A stretch of DNA of 64,000 bases, from contig CM076851.1 in NCBI GenBank assembly GCA_039519185.1, positions 100,003,531 through 100,067,530 of the forward strand, in the 5' to 3' direction. The DNA is from Astragalus membranaceus (Eukaryota; Streptophyta; Magnoliopsida; Fabales; Fabaceae). The translations under genes and the position numbers were made by a program. This document shows positions 59,070-64,000 of the stretch, piece by piece; positions within the stretch are counted from its first letter, which is position 1; each line of letters begins with the position of its first letter. The notes below the pieces were generated by a model, which worked only from the letters and a program-made list of their open reading frames with translations, did not search any database and had not been told where the DNA came from.

Positions 59070-59073
<4 letters not shown>
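58767..59073. other. Unassigned sequence next to the Tekay-like element
   Basis: A plus-strand frame at 58830-59036 (MDNGSLALLSPWERNNV, GKICRPLWSYPSRKISLYG) has protein-like composition but no domain I recognise. Nothing firmer can be said. Confidence 0.25.

Positions 59074-59142
<69 letters not shown>
59074..59142. repeat. (TA)n microsatellite
   Basis: An uninterrupted TA tract of about 69 bp. Confidence 0.95.
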
Positions 59143-59145
<3 letters not shown>

Positions 59146-59199
59146 GCAGGAAATCAAACACCACATTAGGTGATCCTGTATATGAATTTTGAATGGGTC

Positions 59200-59505
59200 C
59201 TGCTTTAGTACTCGAGAAATACACTATGAAGAAAGAGGACTAAGTTAGAATTTTTTTCATGGTCAGTAATTTGGTATATATGGCTTTTGTTGTAGACATA
59301 TATGCGTGGCATGACTATAAATAGTTCTTGTCACCTAAATTGTATGGAAGAATCCGGAACGGAGCTCTTTTGCGAGTGGAAATATACTAAAAATGGATAC
59401 TTAAAGTGCTAGGAAATCTTAAGGTCAAATTACTTCCATACATCATTCTCATCACATGCTTAAAGTGAATGCTATCAATAAGTTGGAGAGGTCACAACAA
59501 GCAAG
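59200..59505. repeat. Dispersed repeat, copy 2 (first copy at 4911-5245)
   Basis: Same orientation as copy 1, about 54 kb apart. It shares GAAGAAAGAGGACTAAG/GGAGAAAGAGGATTACTG, GTAGACATATATG and AATAAGTTGGAGAGGTCACA, and ends at the same CAACAAGCAAGAAT. Confidence 0.75.
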
Positions 59506-59591
59506 AATCCATGAGAGTGGAGCCAATTGACGAAAATTTTAATTGCCGGGTATTCAAGTGTGAGATTAGAATAAATAGACCAATATCAGTA

Positions 59592-59678
<87 letters not shown>
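59592..59678. repeat. (AAT)n microsatellite
   Basis: About 29 uninterrupted AAT units. Long Asn or Leu open frames across it are artefacts of the repeat. Confidence 0.95.
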
Positions 59679-59680
<2 letters not shown>

Positions 59681-59776
59681 GAAGTTAGTCTGCAGTCAAG
59701 CCCAAATCCGTAGCGCCCAAACCCGGTCAATCCACATAGCTAGTTTCTTAGACAAGCTAGGAGTGCTCATTGGCCC

Positions 59777-59944
59777 CATATGCCTTTAGGGTTAGGCCAT
59801 TACTATTAGAAAAAGATTTAATAGCGATAGAACTTTTATTGAACTTTAAAGACGGAAAATGGCAAAATCTGTCTTGGCTTCCGTCCCATATGCCATTAGG
59901 GTTAGGCTATTACTATTAGAAAAAGATTTAATAACGATAGAACT
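59777..59944. repeat. Direct duplication of about 58 bp
   Basis: CATATGCC(T/A)TTAGGGTTAGGC with ATTACTATTAGAAAAAGATT and TAATA(G/A)CGATAGAACTT occur at 59777-59838 and 59887-59944. The second copy abuts the presumed LTR start at 59945. Confidence 0.75.
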
Positions 59945-60542
59945 TGTTCTGGACTGGGCCAAGGCCCAATGTTGTCACAAGACCGGCCTAGAGCGGCCCA
60001 ATTAGCGAAGTAGAGAGACATGACCTAGATCCACAAGATCAACGGCTCAGATCAAGCGGTACGCGATCCAACGGTCGCCCGCAGAGTCTCTGGCACTATA
60101 TATAGAGGTCTGGCCTCAGTTGACAGGTACGCTTTTTACAAATAACGTTACTCTACTCGAATATTAACCCACTGACTTGGGCGTTGGAGTGTCATTGCAG
60201 GTACACCCCGCTGAAGCTCTGAACGCGACCAGCAACGACTCAGCTCGACTTCACCACCACCTTCGTCCAAGTAACAAGCAACCTTAACGAGCCGGTAACG
60301 TGACCAGGAGAACCAAAACAGACTGATCGCCCACATTGGGGCACAGATCATTGGCGACCACAATGGGAGAATCTGTCCCACTCCCCTCTGATATGCCACC
60401 ACGGGGAAGACCGCGTGAGGCGCCGCGCTTGTGAAGCGTAGCCGCAATCCCCGAGCAGCAACCGCTCGGTCAGGAGGACCCTGCCGCCGACGTCGAAGAC
60501 ACAGCTTCGAGCGCTCAGGCAGGCCTGGCACAGCCGGCCAAT

Positions 60543-62472
60543 GTGGTATTACCAAGCACAATCGTGCAACAATTGTACGACCTGCTACGCGTGAGAGACA
60601 GACATATCGCGCAACAGGAAGATCGGCTCAATCAGATAGAACAGAAGGTCGCTTTTGGAAAGGCGTATACCGCACCCGAACAGCGTCGCCGCGACGATGA
60701 CTCTCCCGTGCGTAGGGTTAACCAGTCTAGGAGGCATCGATCGCCCCCGAGAAGACAAGTTGTGCACCGATCTCCACCAAGACGGGCGGGGAGAGGGGCT
60801 TCCTAGGGACGGCCACGGACGTCACCTTCCCTAACCGACCCGACCTACCGGCCCGAAGAAGAGCTTTACCGAGAGTCCTCGTACAGCTGAACTGATTCGT
60901 TAACCCGGTCAAGGAGCAGATCGTTTGATAAATACGCTCGTTTACACCCCAAAGAGCGTTCACCTAACCGACATCGTCGTTACAATTGTACCACCGAGCG
61001 ACGTGGTCATCGAGACCGACAACTCGAGGACCGACCACCTCGCGGAGGAAGGGGCGACGCCTGGATAGGATCTTTCACTCGAGAAATAGACGAGTATCCC
61101 ATCCCGCGGGCTCTTGAGAAGCCTCCGTCCGACCTCAGGATGTACAGTGGGGTGAAGGACCCCGACACTCACTTGAGATATTTTGACCTAATGATGCAGT
61201 ATAGGGGAGCGTATGGGCCGGTCAAATGAAAAATATTTCCGTTGACCCTAGAAGGACCCGCTTTGGAGTGGTTCACCGAGTTGAAACCTAACACGGTCTC
61301 GTCATGGGAGCAGCTAGCGAGGGTTTTCAGTGCCCGCTTTACCGCGTCTAGGGTAAAGCCCAAATCACATGCCGTTCTGAAGGCGATCAGGCAAGGTCCA
61401 TACGAGACCCTTCGTGATTACGTTGAACGGTTTAACAAAGAAGCCGCCAACGTTTGCGGGCTGGAGGACGACATGCGTCTATGGTTTCTTCGGGACGGGC
61501 TCCGCACTGGTAGTCTGTTTGAGATTGAAGTTGGAGTGAACGAGCCACCGGATCTCGAAACTTTCCTTCGACAATCCCAAAGGTTTATGAATTATGAAGA
61601 AAGAGCGATGGCCACCCAAGCGGTCGCCAGAACGACAAGGGAGCCCCGAACTGAACGGGGTCAGAGATCCCAGAGAGACGAGGAAGGACCATCAAGGGAA
61701 TACAGGCAGAAGAAATATCCCGAACGGACTAAGCTGAACACATCTTATGCCCAGATCTTGTCTGAGTGTGTGAATGCGGAGTTTAGAGATATTAAAAGAC
61801 CATACCCCTTCGTCCTCGAGGAAGGACAGCGCCCGTCTCGCAAATACTGCCGATACCACAGGAGCAACGGGCATGATACCAACAATTGCATGGCCCTCAA
61901 AGAAGACATCGAGGAGCTGATCAGAAAGGGTAAACTCACCCAGTACGTCAATAAGGGGCAAGCAGGTAAACAAGAGGAGAAAAATGAGGCCCGTGTCCCT
62001 CGAAAGGGGAAGGTCGTAGTGAACGAGGTCAGCAAAGGGGGAAAAGAAGACGATGACGAGGAAGAAGATGAAGAGAACAACCAAAGAAAGTCAAGAGGGC
62101 GCCCAGTCGCAATGGTGATCACTGGAGGATGCCCCATGGAAGGAGGGGAAACAAACAAATCCATAAAGAGGCGATGGAAGGAGATTATGAGTGTTGCGTC
62201 GACCTCCACTCTCGGAACGCCCTCGAACAGGCCGCCCCGGGCATTCGACGACGATGACCTGCTTGATGGGATACCAAACAAGTATGTCGCGTTGATAATC
62301 ACTGCATTAATGGCGAATGTCGAACTTAGGAGAATCCTGGTCGATCAAGTCAGCTCAGTAGACATCATCTTCGAGGACCTTCTGGACGTCCTAAGGATAC
62401 CCAAGAGCGAGCTAAGGGCCTATCGAGGGTCCGACCTAATAGGCTTCAACGGATCGTCAACTACGACCCTTT
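60543..62472 (+). pseudogene. Retand-like gag and protease start
   Basis: 60543-60806 gives a basic, RRR/SPPRR-rich N-terminal segment. A broken stretch follows, with EIDEYPIPRALEKPPSDLRM and DPDTHLRYFDLMMQYRGAYG in another frame. A long frame from 61242 carries the gag core (GPALEWFTELKPNTVSSWE, RQGPYETLRDYVERFNKEA, LRTGSLFEIE). Then come the Cys/His motif KYCRYHRSNGHDTNNCMALK, an acidic EDDDEEEDEENN stretch, and the protease opening (ALIITALMANVELRRILVD). The protease active site reads LVDQVSS where the family has LVDGGSS, so it is probably dead. Stops at about 61227 and 62472 break the polyprotein. Confidence 0.85.
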
Positions 62473-64000
62473 GAATGATTGAACTCATGGTAACTTTTGG
62501 GGATGACAGCGGAAAGAGACCAAAGTGCAGGACCGCCAAAACCGATTTCCTAGTGTTACCATGCAAGTCAGTATACCAGTGCATCATTGGTCGACCTACG
62601 TTGGGAAAGCTTGGGGCAGTGACCTCCACTGTTCACTTGAAAATGAAGTTTCACTCCGACAGTAATGAAGTGGTCACCGTTCCGGCCGACTTGCAATCCG
62701 CTAGAAGGTGCATTACATGAGCCTTAAAGAGCAAGGCGAAAATGAGGCGAAGAAGACGGACACTATGAGCAAGGGAGGGAATCAAATGAACGTTTCCAAT
62801 TTAGACGCTAGGTACGACCCGGACAGTGATGTGGAATAAGGAGATGATAATCTAACCGGGGAGCTCAAGAACAGAATTAAAAGGCCGGAGCCGGACGGTG
62901 AACTCGTCCAAATACAGCTAGGGAACGACCCGGAGAAGACAGTGACAGTGGGGAGTGACCTTCCCCCGAAAGTACGAGAGCAGTTGATACAGTGTTTAAG
63001 AGAGCACGCTAATATATTTGCTTGGAGTGCTGCCGATATGCCAGGCATTCCGCCGGAGGTAGCCTGTCACCACCTGGCAGTTAACCCCGCAGCCAAATGG
63101 GTCGCCCAGAGAAGACGGCTGCAAAGCAAGGAGAAAGCACAAGCGGCCATAAAAGAGGTCGACGACCTGCTAGAAGCTGGATTCATCAAAGAAATTAAGT
63201 ATACAACATAGTTATCCACTGTAGTTCTGGTCAAGAAGGCCAACGGGAAATGGCGCATATGCGTCGACTACACTGATCTTAATCGGGCATGCCCTAAAGA
63301 CGCATTCCCAGTGCCTAGTGTAGACCGGTTGGTTGACAGCGCAAGCGGGTTTCGATGTCTCTCATTTTTGGATGCTTACTCGGGTTACAACCATATCACA
63401 ATGCATCCACCCGATCAGGAAAAGACTGCTTTCATGACAGCAAGAGGGAATTACTGTTACTTAGTCATGCCCTTTGGGTTGAAAAATGCTGGAGCTACCT
63501 ACCAGAGAATGATGAATAGAGTTTTTCGAGCTCAAATCGGCAGAATGGTCGAAGTATACTTGGATGACATGTTCATTAAAAGTAAACAAGACATTGATCA
63601 TGTGGCCGACCTGAAAGAGGTATTTATGGAAGCCCGCAAGAACTCGCTGAAGCTAAACCCGGAGAAGTGAACATTCGAGGTCCGAGCGGGCAAGTTTTTG
63701 GGGTTCTATTTAACAGAGCGGGGAATTGAGGCGAATCAAGATAAATGCAGAGCGGTGACAGAGATGAGACCGCCCACTAGTAAAAAAGAAATCCAGAAGT
63801 TGAATGGGATGATATCCGCTCTCTCGCAATTCATTTCAAAAGCAACCAGCAAGTCCCTCCCGCTCTTCAAATTGCTAAAGAAGGAGGCTTAGTTTGAGTG
63901 GTCGCCCGAGTGTGAGAAAGCTCTAGACTAGCTGAAGGAGATCATATTTCGTGGTCCACCAGATCGTCCTCAGAATGGATCAGCCCATTCGACAGATCTT
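62473..64000 (+). pseudogene. Retand-like protease end and reverse transcriptase
   Basis: 62520-62715 carries the late protease/linker segment (RTAKTDFLVLPCKSVYQCII then GRPTLGKLGAVTS). RT starts near 62942: ANIFAWSAADMPGIPPEVAC, VLVKKANGKWRICVDYTDLN, CPKDAFPVPSVDRLVD, FLDAYSGYNHI, YLVMPFGLKNAGATYQRMMN and the catalytic VYLDDMFIKS. Stops at 63209, 63668 and 63890 and further ones after interrupt it. The sequence runs off the window before RNase H and integrase. Confidence 0.87.

Larger units (their letters stand above)
59945..64000 (+). mobile_element. Tat/Retand-like Ty3/gypsy retrotransposon, decayed, continues beyond window
   Basis: A presumed short LTR/leader (59945-60350, TGTTCTGGACTGGG to ACAGATCA) with a TATATATAG box near 60097 is followed by TTGGCGACCACAATGGG, a primer-site-like sequence of Tat-group elements. 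Gag, protease and RT follow on the plus strand, with GC-richer codon use than the surroundings. Multiple stops show it is inactive. The right side lies outside the window. Confidence 0.8.

Noticed and set aside
59469..59789. Open frames with long Asn or Leu runs
   Set aside because: They are produced by the (AAT)n microsatellite in different frames.
60148..60561. 137-codon minus-strand frame
   Set aside because: Antisense to the Retand-like leader and gag; GC-rich DNA gives long chance frames.
61692..62302. Minus-strand frames up to 185 codons with Ser and Phe runs
   Set aside because: They mirror the acidic and charged part of the Retand-like gag on the plus strand.

Overview
The window looks like repeat-dense intergenic DNA from a flowering plant, probably a eudicot and perhaps a legume. 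It is AT-rich, has plant-type introns, and carries CACTA (En/Spm), Ty3/gypsy Tekay/Del-like, Tat/Retand-like, L1-type LINE and tRNA-derived SINE sequences. The captured exon fragments resemble plant nuclear genes (E2F, CNX1, SEC61 gamma, P5CS, R2R3-MYB, a CCHC zinc-knuckle protein). The legume guess rests on general resemblance only. I see no intact ordinary host gene.

Layout. 1-4701 is a CACTA element cut by the window start; it carries kelch and E2F exon fragments. 4702-11547 holds a dispersed repeat, a degenerate tandem array interrupted by a SINE and an LTR relic, and a 5'-truncated LINE with a 14-bp target duplication (7537-10494). 11548-36006 reads as a three-level CACTA nest. The outer non-autonomous element has AGT duplications. 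It contains an autonomous-type element at 13623-34963 with ATA duplications. That element in turn contains a third element at 22990-30708 with AGT duplications. The middle element carries a broken TNP2 transposase, an apparently intact nine-exon Ptta/Ulp1-like second gene, and a MYB/zinc-knuckle chimera. The innermost element carries exons of CNX1, SEC61 gamma, P5CS and others, plus a tRNA-Arg-like sequence. 36203-38105 is a further non-autonomous CACTA element.

38106-40900 holds an old LTR relic and a LINE fragment. 40903-58761 is a complete but decayed Ty3/gypsy chromovirus-type element on the minus strand with GATGT duplications. Its protease region is split by a young non-autonomous LTR element (46566-52303, ACATG duplications). 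Its upstream LTR is split by a solo LTR of another family (54433-57260). 58762-59944 holds microsatellites and a second copy of the dispersed repeat found at 4911. 59945-64000 is a decayed Tat/Retand-like element that runs off the window.

How the parts relate. The second CACTA gene and TNP2 would normally act together on CACTA ends; here TNP2 is broken, so any movement would need transposase from another copy. The short LTR element encodes only a truncated nucleocapsid-like protein and must depend on a related complete element. Captured exons in the first and third CACTA elements lie in the same sense relative to the element ends, which fits capture into an element-driven transcription unit.
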